From SYFT01 sp964471115 (GTDB taxonomy: Bacteria; Acidobacteriota; Vicinamibacteria; Vicinamibacterales; SCN-69-37), in assembly GCA_964471115.1 (NCBI GenBank), contig CAYYFE010000007.1, forward strand, positions 59,048 through 123,047: 64,000 nt of DNA. The letters are read 5' to 3'. Positions within the stretch are counted from its first letter, which is position 1. Each line of letters begins with the position of its first letter. Below the pieces are notes generated by a model, which was not told the origin of the DNA, searched no databases, and was given only the letters and a program-made list of their open reading frames with translations. Shown piece by piece: positions 23,656 through 32,800 of the stretch. The translations under genes and the position numbers were made by a program.

Positions 23656-25169
23656 CCCTGATTGGGCGCAAAGTAGCCCACTACCATCGCCGCCACAAAG
23701 CGCCTGATCGCCTCGCGCTGGATCGGCCCGAGCAGGTCCACGTTGGCGGTGAGCCCCGCCTCGAGGTGCAGGGTGACGCCGCCCAGGCCGTACTGCCGCG
23801 CCGCGCGCGCCTGGCGCTCTCCGTAGGCCGGGTCCGCCGTGCGGGCGCCGTACCGTTCGACCTCCGCAATGCCCAGCGCCTCATCGTCGATGATCGGCTG
23901 GCCTGACATGCGCTGCGCCTGCGCCATGATGGCGGCGTTGACTTCGGGACTCTCGCTGCGCGCGGCGTGGTGCGTCAGGTAGGACCCGCCGCCGATGAAC
24001 GGCGGCTCCCCGCCGTGCGAGCTGCCCCACGAGACAGGGAACCGCGCCGGCACCAGCGCGGACAACTCCGCGAGGAACGCCGGATCGCTCAGATCCTCCA
24101 CCTGCGTCGAGTGCGTGGACTCGTTGGCGATCTCAATGCCGGCGATCGCGTCCGGATGCTGCTCGCAGATGGCGACCACCCGCCGGAGGTAGTCGCGCAT
24201 CGTGGCGCGCGTCATCTCGTACAGGCCGGTGTCCACCAGGACAACCACTTCGGCCCTCAGACCGGCGCCGGCGAGCGTGGCCAGCGTGAGCGGCAGCTGC
24301 CGCAGGCCGTCCTCGAGCGTCCGCGGCGTCCGGTACCGTGAGGCGACCACTACCCGCGCCACGGTGAAGCCCTCGGCCACCATCAGATCCACCCAGCGCC
24401 GGTCGCCGGCCTCGAGGCGGACGCCCAGGTCGAAGGACGTCAGCCCGATCCACGGCTGTGGGATCGGCGCGCGCGCAACCGGGGGGCCGCGGCTGGCGAG
24501 ATGGTCGACCGGCTCGACAGGAATGAAGTGCTGGTCGTTGACGTGGTAGTGGTGCGGGTCGGTGCTGAGGATCGGCTGGCCGGTGGCCGCGCCGATGAGC
24601 ATGTCCCAGACGTGCAGGTCGTCTCCGACCTTGCGCGCGATCGACTCCTTCGACGGCGGCGCGTTTGGCGACGTGGCCTTGTGGCCCCACTCCGGCCCGT
24701 GGGTGTAGCGGATCTGCTCGGTGAGCTGGCGCGTCCACGCGCGCAATGACTGGAGGTAGGCGTCCGACCCATCCCCGCGCGGGAACGGGAACGCCGCGAT
24801 GAACTGGCGGATCGTCACCCAGACGGCTGGCGGGATCTGCTCGACCGGTGTGGTGATGACCGGTGGCGCCTCCGGCGGCGCCGGCGTCTGCAGCGCCCGG
24901 TACTCCGCGCTCTGCATGACGTGCGCCCGCATGGCCGCTTCGTCCATCTCGCCCGATCGCAGGCGCGCGCCGTAGTAGTCGATCCCGTACGGGTCCGGCT
25001 GCCGCTTGAGCAGGTCCGCATAGACCCGCACGATGATCGGCATCGGGTCAGCCGGGACCACCACATCAATCGGCACCGGGATCGGCGGCGGCGTCGGTGT
25101 GGCCGGCGGCACCGTCAGGCCGCAGCCGGCGGCAAGGATGAGCAGCGAGACAAGCAGGGAACGCTTCAT
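23652..25169 (-). CDS. Phage-encoded lipoprotein with DUF4214 and TIM-barrel (glycoside hydrolase-like) domains
   Basis: A 505-residue protein with a clear lipobox (LLILAAGC, Cys16) and a Pro-rich linker. A DUF4214-like helical unit (VRVYADLLKRQPDPYGIDYYGARLRSGEM) lies at residues 47-93. The C-terminal 250 residues look like a TIM barrel of the glycoside-hydrolase type: FTVARVVVASRY, AIAGIEIANE with a candidate acid glutamate, FPVSWGSSHGG and PIIDDEALG. It is the last gene of the minus-strand array, just after the lysis region. A membrane-anchored lipoprotein from a prophage suggests a role in the lysogen (surface modification or superinfection exclusion), or one in lysis. The catalytic assignment is inference. 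Confidence 0.6.
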   Translation of the reverse strand: MKRSLLVSLLILAAGCGLTVPPATPTPPPIPVPIDVVVPADPMPIIVRVYADLLKRQPDPYGIDYYGARLRSGEMDEAAMRAHVMQSAEYRALQTPAPPEAPPVITTPVEQIPPAVWVTIRQFIAAFPFPRGDGSDAYLQSLRAWTRQLTEQIRYTHGPEWGHKATSPNAPPSKESIARKVGDDLHVWDMLIGAATGQPILSTDPHHYHVNDQHFIPVEPVDHLASRGPPVARAPIPQPWIGLTSFDLGVRLEAGDRRWVDLMVAEGFTVARVVVASRYRTPRTLEDGLRQLPLTLATLAGAGLRAEVVVLVDTGLYEMTRATMRDYLRRVVAICEQHPDAIAGIEIANESTHSTQVEDLSDPAFLAELSALVPARFPVSWGSSHGGEPPFIGGGSYLTHHAARSESPEVNAAIMAQAQRMSGQPIIDDEALGIAEVERYGARTADPAYGERQARAARQYGLGGVTLHLEAGLTANVDLLGPIQREAIRRFVAAMVVGYFAPNQG

Positions 25170-25172
25170 GGA

Positions 25173-25403
25173 TTACCCCTCAAACAGCACTTCGATGTCG
25201 TTGTAGCCACAGCGGCAGTCGATCGCCCGCTGACGGCTGTCGTGTTGCCGGCCGCAGTGCCGGCAGTGGTGAACCACGCGGCGATGCGGCCGCAGCCGCC
25301 AGCCGTGTTTCCGGGACCAGACGTACCCGTGCCGGCGCTTGTCGGCGGCCGGCGCGCAGTACCACCACGACAGCGAGCCAGGCACTGGTGTGTCGTGCGG
25401 CAT
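25173..25403 (-). CDS. Small Cys/His-rich protein
   Basis: A 76-residue protein starting at the ATG at 25401-25403. It is basic and Trp-rich at the N-terminus, and ends with a CRHCG...CRCG arrangement that could be one zinc ribbon. It lies 3 bp after the stop of the 614-residue gene upstream and 3 bp before the lipoprotein gene. Function unknown. Confidence 0.5.
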   Translation of the reverse strand: MPHDTPVPGSLSWWYCAPAADKRRHGYVWSRKHGWRLRPHRRVVHHCRHCGRQHDSRQRAIDCRCGYNDIEVLFEG

Positions 25404-25405
25404 CG

Positions 25406-27250
25406 TCAGTCCCCATTCCTTCGTGCGGCCAGATCGGCCGCGTCCCGCCACGGCGCGGCGGCCGCTTCTGGGGTGCCGGCCGGTGTGATGGCCGGCGGCT
25501 GGTAGGGCGGCACTGGGGGGACGGTAGGCGGCTCTACGGGCGCCGGCAGGACGCGCACGATGCGCACCGCGCCGGTCTCCGCGACCCGATCGCCACAGCG
25601 CACCGTGGCCCCGAGGCGGTACTCGCCCGGCTCGTGGAGTTCGACCTCAAGGCGGCCGGCCGTGGCATTGCTGCCTGACACTCGAGCCCCGTCGAGTGTC
25701 AGTGCCACGGACACCGGTTGGTCACCGTGCCCAGTCACGCGATACAGGGCGTACAGCGCCATCGGCACCTGGCCCTGCTCGCGGTACTCGGTGATGGTGA
25801 TGGCGAGCGGAGCCGTCGGCGGGACGGGCCTGGCCTGTGGCGCCTGAATCGTGGCGCCGAGCGCCCGCCAGTCGGGCTGCACCGACGGGTGATCCTGGAA
25901 GCCGGTGGCCCGGCCACTGCCTGAGAACACCAGGATGGCCTCGACGTTGGCGCAGTCTCGCGCCACGCGCGCGATGACCGGCGGAATCGACCGCAGATCC
26001 GTCGTCAGGGTGGTGTTCGATGTGTAGCACTGCGCGATGAGCACCGAGCGCGGACACCGCGCGACCAGAGCCCGGATCGACCGCTCGAAGTCCTCCACCG
26101 ATTCATCAGCGCGCCGGTAGCACTCGACGCCGATGATGGCGTCCGGCAGCCGGATGGCGGCCGCCCGCCGCGGGACGTACGCCAGCACGTCCACGCCGGC
26201 GCCCGCGGCCCGGGCGACCGCGCGATCGATGGCGTCCGGGTCACCATCGGGGTCGCCGGAGACGTAGCGGTATCGGACGCCGCCCGTCTGCAGGTCGCGC
26301 ACCTCGAGCCAGGGGGCGCCCTGCGTCACGGGGACTCGGCAGTTGGCCGTGTCGCAGGCCACCGGGCCCGCGAACTCGAAGAACCCGAACCACAGTTCGC
26401 GGTTGATCGGGACGATCGGCGCCGTGGTCTCGACGCCGGTCAGCGACACCATCCCCTGCCCCAACACTGGGGTCAGGTGCCACCGGATGTCCTCCTGGAG
26501 CTGTCCCTCGCGCGCCGCCCAGACAATGACGGCCTCGCCATCATCAGTGACGAGCACATCCGGATCAAAGATCCCCTCGGTGCCGGGCCTGATGGGCGAG
26601 GGGCCAAACCGATAGCCCTGTGAGGCGTCGTCGATCGGATGTAGGAGGCCGCCAGTGGCATCGGTCTGATAGAGCACCCAGCGGCGCCGCTGGGCGCGGA
26701 AGGCCACGGCCTTCGAGGCTCCTGGCCCTGCCTGCCGCACGTCGAGCAGGCCCTCTCCGTCGGCGTCATAGACACACACGCGGCCGCGCCAGGTCCACGC
26801 CAGCAAGCCGTGCATGAATCGGGTGTCCCCCTCGACACCGGCACGCCGAATGGTGCGGTGCTCTGGGCCGTCGTGGTCGTAGATGACGAGCTGGTCCTCG
26901 GACAGGGTGACCGCGCGACCGTCTCGGTCAATATCGCCCACCCGGCCATCGGCGGCGGGATGCCAGGCTTCCGAGCCGGTCAGCTGCGGCACCGGTCCAT
27001 CAAGCCGACGCATCCACCGGCCGCCGCCGGCGGCCAGCACGTTGCACCCGCCAATGCCACGTGTGAACGGCACGCCGTACCCCTCGCGCCCGCGGGGCCG
27101 CGCGGCCATGACATACGGCGCGCGGGGGTCCCCCTCGGTGCCAGGGGTGACAGCCTGCTGCCCGATCGCCTCGTCATCGGTGCGCCAACGCCACAGAGCC
27201 CGGCCCTGCGGGTCGGTCGCCACCTGCGCGTACCGGTTCAGCCGCGGCAC
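25406..27250 (-). CDS. Large hypothetical phage protein, propeller-like N-terminus and Ig-like C-terminus
   Basis: A 614-residue protein starting with GTG at 27248-27250. The N-terminal 290 residues carry repeated beta segments (QLVIYDHDG, GRVCVYDADGEG, RWVLYQTDATGG), suggesting a beta propeller. The middle has an alpha/beta stretch (AIDRAVARAAGAGVDVLAYV; AILVFSGSG) like a TIM-type hydrolase. The C-terminal part is an Ig-like fold followed by a Pro-rich tail. It could be a tail-associated or lysis-phase hydrolase, or a cargo gene. No catalytic signature is convincing. Confidence 0.45.
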   Translation of the reverse strand: MPRLNRYAQVATDPQGRALWRWRTDDEAIGQQAVTPGTEGDPRAPYVMAARPRGREGYGVPFTRGIGGCNVLAAGGGRWMRRLDGPVPQLTGSEAWHPAADGRVGDIDRDGRAVTLSEDQLVIYDHDGPEHRTIRRAGVEGDTRFMHGLLAWTWRGRVCVYDADGEGLLDVRQAGPGASKAVAFRAQRRRWVLYQTDATGGLLHPIDDASQGYRFGPSPIRPGTEGIFDPDVLVTDDGEAVIVWAAREGQLQEDIRWHLTPVLGQGMVSLTGVETTAPIVPINRELWFGFFEFAGPVACDTANCRVPVTQGAPWLEVRDLQTGGVRYRYVSGDPDGDPDAIDRAVARAAGAGVDVLAYVPRRAAAIRLPDAIIGVECYRRADESVEDFERSIRALVARCPRSVLIAQCYTSNTTLTTDLRSIPPVIARVARDCANVEAILVFSGSGRATGFQDHPSVQPDWRALGATIQAPQARPVPPTAPLAITITEYREQGQVPMALYALYRVTGHGDQPVSVALTLDGARVSGSNATAGRLEVELHEPGEYRLGATVRCGDRVAETGAVRIVRVLPAPVEPPTVPPVPPYQPPAITPAGTPEAAAAPWRDAADLAARRNGD

Positions 27251-27254
27251 CGGG

Positions 27255-27461
27255 TCAGTCCTTCCGGCTCAGGTCGTCGGCCTGCTGCCACGGCAGTCCT
27301 GCCGCGGCCACGCGCGCGTCGAACGCCGCGAGCGACTCCGGGGACTCGCGCGCGAGGATCTCCCGAATGGTGCCGAGCGTCTTCTTCCCCTGGGCGATGA
27401 CCCTGAGCAGGTCGTCGACAAAGTCCATCCACTGGAGCGGGTTGCCAGGCAGCGGCGTCAT
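27255..27461 (-). CDS. Small hypothetical phage protein
   Basis: A 68-residue mostly helical protein (MTPLPGNPLQWMDFVDDLLR and onward). Its start overlaps the stop of the upstream membrane gene by 4 bp. It lies in the lysis region. No family recognised. Confidence 0.5.
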   Translation of the reverse strand: MTPLPGNPLQWMDFVDDLLRVIAQGKKTLGTIREILARESPESLAAFDARVAAAGLPWQQADDLSRKD

Positions 27462-28243
27462 CGCAGCACCTCCAGCGCGCCAGCCGCCGCATCGAGCGCG
27501 ACGGCCACGCCGGCCAGCCGGTCGTGTCCGGTCGACCGCAGGGCCTCCGCCACTCGCCTGGCCACGGCGGCCACGCCACGTGCCAGCGACTCGACGGTGG
27601 CCACCCGGGTGGCGTTTCCGATCTGCGTGATCAGCGACTGGACCTCCGGGTTTGCCGCCTGCACGGCCGTGCGCAGCGGGTCCATGACGGCGGGCGGCAG
27701 TTGCAGGTCAATGGCGAGCCGCATCCCGTCGCGGACAATCACGCCGGCGATCTCGATGCCGCCGAGCGCCTTCGCCGCCGCGGCTCGCACCTGCGCCTGG
27801 TCCGCCGGGGTGATGACCGGCCCGTTGGCCGGCACGCCAGCGCAGCCGGCCGCGCCGACCGCGAGGCCCCCAACCAGCAGGAGCGGCAGGAACCAGATCC
27901 CCATCCGCCGCTTGATCTCCGCTTCGAAGCTGGCTTCCTTCGCAGCCTTGCTCGCAGCCAACGGCTTGTCGACCGTGGCGAACCACTCACGGATGCCGGA
28001 GGCCAACGCCCCGTTGATCATCCCGTCGATCACCAGCACGCCCGTTTTGCCCTGCAGCGTGCCAAGGACCTCGACGGCCACATAGGTCAGCACGCCGGCG
28101 ATGGTCGACGTGTAGAGCCAGACAGGCAGCCGTGAGGCCACCGGCACGTCAGCCAGGGCCCGTTTCGCGACGTACGTCAGAAAGATGCTCGCTGTGACGA
28201 TGCTCGCCAGCGACGTGAGCTGCAGAATCGATACCCCGTCCAT
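27458..28243 (-). CDS. Phage membrane protein with internal lipobox-like segment
   Basis: A 261-residue protein with two membrane helices near the N-terminus (about residues 8-25 and 42-60) and a third around residues 115-133 (IWFLPLLLVGGLAVGAAGCAG). The third ends in a lipobox-like AAGC. The C-terminal 130 residues are Ala-rich helices. It resembles holin- or spanin-like membrane components placed near an endolysin. A fusion of a membrane protein with a lipoprotein-like part cannot be excluded. Function inferred only from location. Confidence 0.45.
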   Translation of the reverse strand: MDGVSILQLTSLASIVTASIFLTYVAKRALADVPVASRLPVWLYTSTIAGVLTYVAVEVLGTLQGKTGVLVIDGMINGALASGIREWFATVDKPLAASKAAKEASFEAEIKRRMGIWFLPLLLVGGLAVGAAGCAGVPANGPVITPADQAQVRAAAAKALGGIEIAGVIVRDGMRLAIDLQLPPAVMDPLRTAVQAANPEVQSLITQIGNATRVATVESLARGVAAVARRVAEALRSTGHDRLAGVAVALDAAAGALEVLR

Positions 28244-28246
28244 TGG

Positions 28247-28510
28247 TCACTCTCCCTTGGCGCTGCCGCCGTACATCGCGCACCGGCCGGCAGCGCTGCC
28301 CCGGTGCGATTTCCGGATTTCGGTGTGGGCCTGCCAGTCGAGCAACAGGCCGGCCGACTCGACCTGCACGACTTCGCGCACGTCCCCGCCGGGGCCGTCC
28401 TGCACGAAATCGCCTGGCTGCAGCCCGCGGGCGGTGGCCCGGCGCTCTGCGTGCTGCCACGTCATGAGCGCGTGGTCCGCGGCGAAGTCGAGCGGGTGCC
28501 GGCGTCTCAT
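28247..28510 (-). CDS. Small hypothetical phage protein
   Basis: An 87-residue protein starting at the ATG at 28508-28510, which overlaps the endolysin stop (ATGA). It is basic at both ends, with a beta-rich middle (GDFVQDGPGGDVREVVQVES). No signal peptide or motif. Located in the lysis gene group. Confidence 0.5.
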   Translation of the reverse strand: MRRRHPLDFAADHALMTWQHAERRATARGLQPGDFVQDGPGGDVREVVQVESAGLLLDWQAHTEIRKSHRGSAAGRCAMYGGSAKGE

Positions 28511-28890
28511 GCGCGCTTCACAGGCGGCTTCGGTTCGACGTACTCGAAGTGCCCCATGTCCTTCTGTTTCCAGCGGCCGCCCCAGCGCAGGCCCAGGGAC
28601 TCGCCGATCTCCCCGATGCGCTTCCACACTGGATGACCAGCGTTCCAGTTGAGCTTGTCGGGGCCGTCGACGTCGTAGATGGCGTACGGACAGATGTCGA
28701 TCGCGTCTCCGTCGAGGTGTTTCGAGTGCGTCGTCCAGCTCACACCCTTGGCCAGATTGGCCGCGTGCTCCTCTGGCGTGCGGAGCGTGTCGATCACCAG
28801 CACGGCGATGCCGGCCTCCGTCAGGCGCGCCAGCAATTCAATCGCGAGCGGCTTGAATCGTGGCGACAGGTCATTCAGCGCGCGGCTCAT
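28507..28890 (-). CDS. Endolysin, M15-family zinc peptidase
   Basis: A 127-residue L-Ala-D-Glu/D-Ala-type peptidase of the M15 family. The zinc ligands appear in SKHLDGDAIDI (His58 and Asp65) and MGHFEYV (His114), with the expected spacing for phage M15C endolysins. It has no signal peptide, so release by a holin is expected. Its gene overlaps the holin candidate upstream and a small gene downstream (ATGA on both sides). It cuts peptidoglycan cross-bridges during lysis. Confidence 0.85.
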   Translation of the reverse strand: MSRALNDLSPRFKPLAIELLARLTEAGIAVLVIDTLRTPEEHAANLAKGVSWTTHSKHLDGDAIDICPYAIYDVDGPDKLNWNAGHPVWKRIGEIGESLGLRWGGRWKQKDMGHFEYVEPKPPVKRA

Positions 28891-29138
28891 CGGCGGCGCT
28901 CCTCAAGGCGAATGAGCTGCCCCTCGATACGCGTGAGGGCGCGCTGGATCTCCTCGAAATGCTGCTGCTCGACGGCCGCCCGAGATTCGACGCGGGATTC
29001 GATCGCGGCGAAGCGGCGCTCGGTCGCAATCTGGCCGGTGAAATAGGCCACCACGGCCGCCATGACCATCCCAAAGGCCCAGCGCAAGACCTCGCCGGTC
29101 TTGCCGTTCATCCCCATCAATCCAGCGCCACCACTCAT
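28887..29138 (-). CDS. Putative holin: one membrane helix plus coiled coil
   Basis: An 83-residue protein from the ATG at 29136-29138. A glycine-rich start leads into one membrane segment (WAFGMVMAAVVAYFTGQIA). A charged coiled coil of about 45 residues ends EERRR. This topology and its position right before the endolysin fit a small holin or holin regulator. A structured 5' leader lies upstream. Confidence 0.5.
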   Translation of the reverse strand: MSGGAGLMGMNGKTGEVLRWAFGMVMAAVVAYFTGQIATERRFAAIESRVESRAAVEQQHFEEIQRALTRIEGQLIRLEERRR

Positions 29139-29178
29139 CAGCCCATCCCCCGAAACGTGTTGCCCTGATGCCCCGAAA

Positions 29179-29269
29179 GACAACAGGCCGGCCGCATGCC
29201 CAGCCTCCGGGAGTCCCGTCTCGGAGATGAGCGATGCGGACCGGCCTGCGTCCGCGGGCTGCTGTTGTC
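29179..29269 (-). promoter_or_regulatory. Structured leader upstream of lysis genes
   Basis: The 223-bp gap (29139-29361) holds no gene. It contains an imperfect long inverted repeat. CAGGCCGG (29184-29191) pairs with CCGGCCTG (29241-29248), and GACAACA (29179-29185) pairs with TGTTGTC (29263-29269) around a bulge. In the minus-strand message it would fold just ahead of the holin/endolysin start, either as a terminator after the small structural gene or as a leader limiting lysis expression. Confidence 0.4.
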
Positions 29270-29361
29270 GGTCGAGTGGTCCCCACCTTGCGGGCAGGGT
29301 CCCCGGGCGGCAGCCAACCGCGCGGGGTCTCAGGCTTGCGGCCTGCTCGACCTCGCAGGTC

Positions 29362-29754
29362 CTACTTCTTGCGTGCGGGCTTCGCCTCGCCCGCCTTCTC
29401 CTCGCCCTTGAGGCTGTCGAACCAGTCCACGAGTTCCACGATGCGACGCGCACCGCGCGTGGACGTCACCGACACCATCGCGCTGAGGTGCTTCTTCACC
29501 ATCTGGTATTCGGGATGATCGAGGGTGACGGTATGGTCGCCCGGGTGAAGCGTCCGGGTGGGCGCCTCCTGATCGTCGGGCACGCCGGCCGGGCGCTCGG
29601 AAATCGCCGACAGCTTGTCGAGTACCGACAGCTCGCGGCGCAAGGTCTCGATGTCCTTGCGTCCCTCGATGTGCGTCCCGCCGACCACGAACGCCTCGTA
29701 GAGCAACCGAAACCGCTCCGCATCACTTGCGCCGAACTTCACCACATACGTCAT
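29362..29754 (-). CDS. Hypothetical phage protein
   Basis: A 130-residue protein with a good AGGAG ribosome-binding site before the ATG at 29752-29754. It is an alpha/beta protein, rich in charged residues, ending in a Lys/Ala-rich tail (GEAKPARKK). It lies between the tail-fibre gene and the lysis genes, so it may be a fibre assembly or late protein. No motif recognised. Confidence 0.5.
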   Translation of the reverse strand: MTYVVKFGASDAERFRLLYEAFVVGGTHIEGRKDIETLRRELSVLDKLSAISERPAGVPDDQEAPTRTLHPGDHTVTLDHPEYQMVKKHLSAMVSVTSTRGARRIVELVDWFDSLKGEEKAGEAKPARKK

Positions 29755-29863
29755 CTGCCATCTCCTCTTGTTCCACCGAGCGGCCCACCCCATGTGCCCT
29801 TGCTCCGCCTCTCTTGCTACCGGCCCAATCATCACCCTCCGGTCAAGACGACCCAGCCGGGCG

Positions 29864-32800
29864 TCACTTCTGCGCCACCACCCAACGGGAGAACGTCGCG
29901 TCATAGCGAATCAGCACCGATGCGTACTGGTTCAGCACCAGGTCCACGCTGCCAGGCAGATAGAACCTGTTCGCTGCGGTACTGGTCTGGTCGTGCTTCA
30001 GCGTGATGGCGTTGGCACTCACGTTGATCAGCCACAACTCCGCGCCATCTGGCTGCGCGCTGATGCCCGTGAGGTTGTAGGCCCCAGAGGCGTCGACACG
30101 GACATTCCGCGCACTGGACAATCCCGTCGGGCTCCAATTGTCGGTGTTGGCCGACAGCGCGGTTGGCGAAATCGTGGCGTCGTAGCGAATCGCTCCCAGG
30201 AACGACGTCTTCGGCGCATCCACGGTCATGTTGTCGGCCGACATCCACAAGTAGGAGGTGCTAGGGAGACCGGTGCTGCCGTCCGGGAGCGTGTTCGTGC
30301 TCAACGCATTTGAGTCATAGACGTTGAAGTGGATAAAGGCATCGTTCGCCACCGAATTTCCGGCGCGAATGTTCACGAGCATGTCGTTATTGCCGGTCGA
30401 CTCATTCACGATGTTCAGGTAGCGCCAATTGAGGCCCAGCCCCGGCTCGAACCCGTACATGCCATAGGAGTCCCCAGCCACCCCGGAGGGATTTGGCGCG
30501 AAGCGAAACGCCGCGGCCGCGGACGTACCTGACAGCGCCGTCGCCACTCTGATCCCGTCATCGTCAACAGTCAACTGGTTCGACACAATCGTCAGCTCTG
30601 ACCCATCCCACGACAGGCGGTTGCCCGAGGGATTACCCAGGCGCACCCTCGGCGTGCCGCCGTTGTAGTCGAGGTAGTAGCCAGTTCCGGTCGTGTAGTT
30701 CGTCGCACCGGAACGCAGCACGCCAGACGTGCCGATTGTGAAGTCCCCAGTGATGCTGCCTGACGTCGCGGTAATCGCGCCGGTCACGGTCGCCGACGTC
30801 ATCGTCACCGCCCCGGCCTTAGTCACGCGGAACGGCGCGGACCCTGCGGTCGCGTGCCCCACCCACAGCCGATAGGTCGCGTCATCAGCAGACACGCGCG
30901 CGATGTCGTTGCTCGTGCCAGCCGCCAGGTTTCCGGTATTCGTCAGGACCAAGCTGCCGCCAGTAAGGGTTGTGGCGGCCAAGGTCCAGCCGCCCACGGT
31001 CCCACCGGTGGCGGTCAGGTTCGAAGTCGTCACTGTGCCGGTCACGGTGGCGTTCGTCGCCGTCACTTCGCCGGTCTTCGTCACCCTGAACGGCGCACTC
31101 GCGGCCGTGGCATGCCCGATCCACGCGCGGTAGGTGGCGTCATCGGCCGATAGCCGCACGACATCATTTGAGGTCCCCGCGGTCAGGTTGCCGGTGCTCG
31201 TCAACACCATGTTGCCGCCGGTCAGCGTGGTGCTGGCCACCGCCCACCCGGCGATCGTGGCGTTGGCGGTGACGGTCAAGGCGCCGGCTGCGTCCCAGGA
31301 AATGTTGCTGTTGGCGAGGTACCCGCTGCCGTCATTGGCCAGGTGGATGCGCACGGCCGTGTTGTTGCGAATCGAGACCGCGCCGCCACTGATAAGCACG
31401 TTGCCCTGGGACTCCGCCTCTTGCCCCACACGGATGACGCCGCCGGCAATCTCGGTCAGCACGGTGCTGCCGTCCTTGATTTGAACGGCCGTGCTCGTGA
31501 TGTTCACGTGTTCAGTGCTCGTGAGGCCAAGGGTCCACGTGGTCCCCGTCAACTGTCCGAGCACGGTTGTCGACGAGCGGAAGCGCACGCCGTTGGTCGC
31601 ATCGACGGTCAGGTTGATCCCGGCTGACGCCCCGAACCCGGCGCCCCAGACGTCGGTCGCGTACCCGTAGTACGTGTTGAGATTCCCCAACACCGCGTGG
31701 TCGGTTTGGGTGTTGTAGGCCCCGCCCTGCTGCGTGAACACGATGCGCGGCTTGCCGTCCACCGCCACGAGGTCGATGCGCCCGTCACCCGACTGCCCCA
31801 ACACGAGGTAGGGCGTGCCGGCGGCCCACGCCGGGTCGGTGCCATGGGCCGCGGCCAGATCCCTGGTGACGTTGTATGTCGTGCCGGAGACCAGCGACCC
31901 CACCAGCAAGTACTCGGTCTTGATGGCGCCGCTGGTGTCATGGGCCCGGATGACCACCCAATCACCAGGCGTCATGGTGTCGCCAAAGTCGATCGTCGTC
32001 GCGCCGGCGCTGACATCGGCATTCACCGACCCGGCATCATGGCCGATGGTGGAATAGCCGCCAAAGAGCGTCTGCGTGGTCTCGGCAAACACGATCGCGT
32101 TCAGCGTCGACAGGTAGCCTGATCGCCACAGTCGCGTCGCACTGCCGAGGTCGTAGGTGTCCGTCGCCGCGGCCACCAGATGTGAGGCCACACTGCTCAC
32201 GGAGAGCGAGCCGAGCGTGGTGGCCCCGGTGACATTCAATGTCCCGGCGATCGCGGTGTTGCCGGTCGTATCCGCGACGGTGAACGCCGTCGAATCGACG
32301 GAGATCCCCCCGTTGGCCGCGAGCGCGCCAGTCAGCGTGGTGGCGCCAGTGACGGCCAGCGTTGACGCTGCGGTCACTGGATCGCTAAAGGTGAACCCGG
32401 CACTCGCGCCCACCGCGTTGAACGTGACCGCGCCCGCCGATGACACTGTGGTCGAGTAGTAGTTCGAGGCGTCGTACCGCACCCGCAACTGCTCCGTGGT
32501 GCGCGTGAGCGTCACAAGGTTGGTGAAGTCCCATGCGCCCGAAATGGTGTCGGCTGCGGTGGCGATGGCGATGTCGGATGACGAATTGATCGTTTGTCCG
32601 CCGCCGTGGGCGAATGAACCAGCCACGACCATCGCGCTCGCCGATACTCGCAGGGCGGTTGTCACCCCAGTCGCGCCGCGCTCTGCAGCGTCGACCTGAA
32701 AGGTCGCGCTCGACGGCTTGACGTTCAGGACCCATTCTTGCGATCCAAAGTTGTAAGGATTGCCAGCAAACCAAGTGATTTGCGAGCCGGAGTTATAGGT

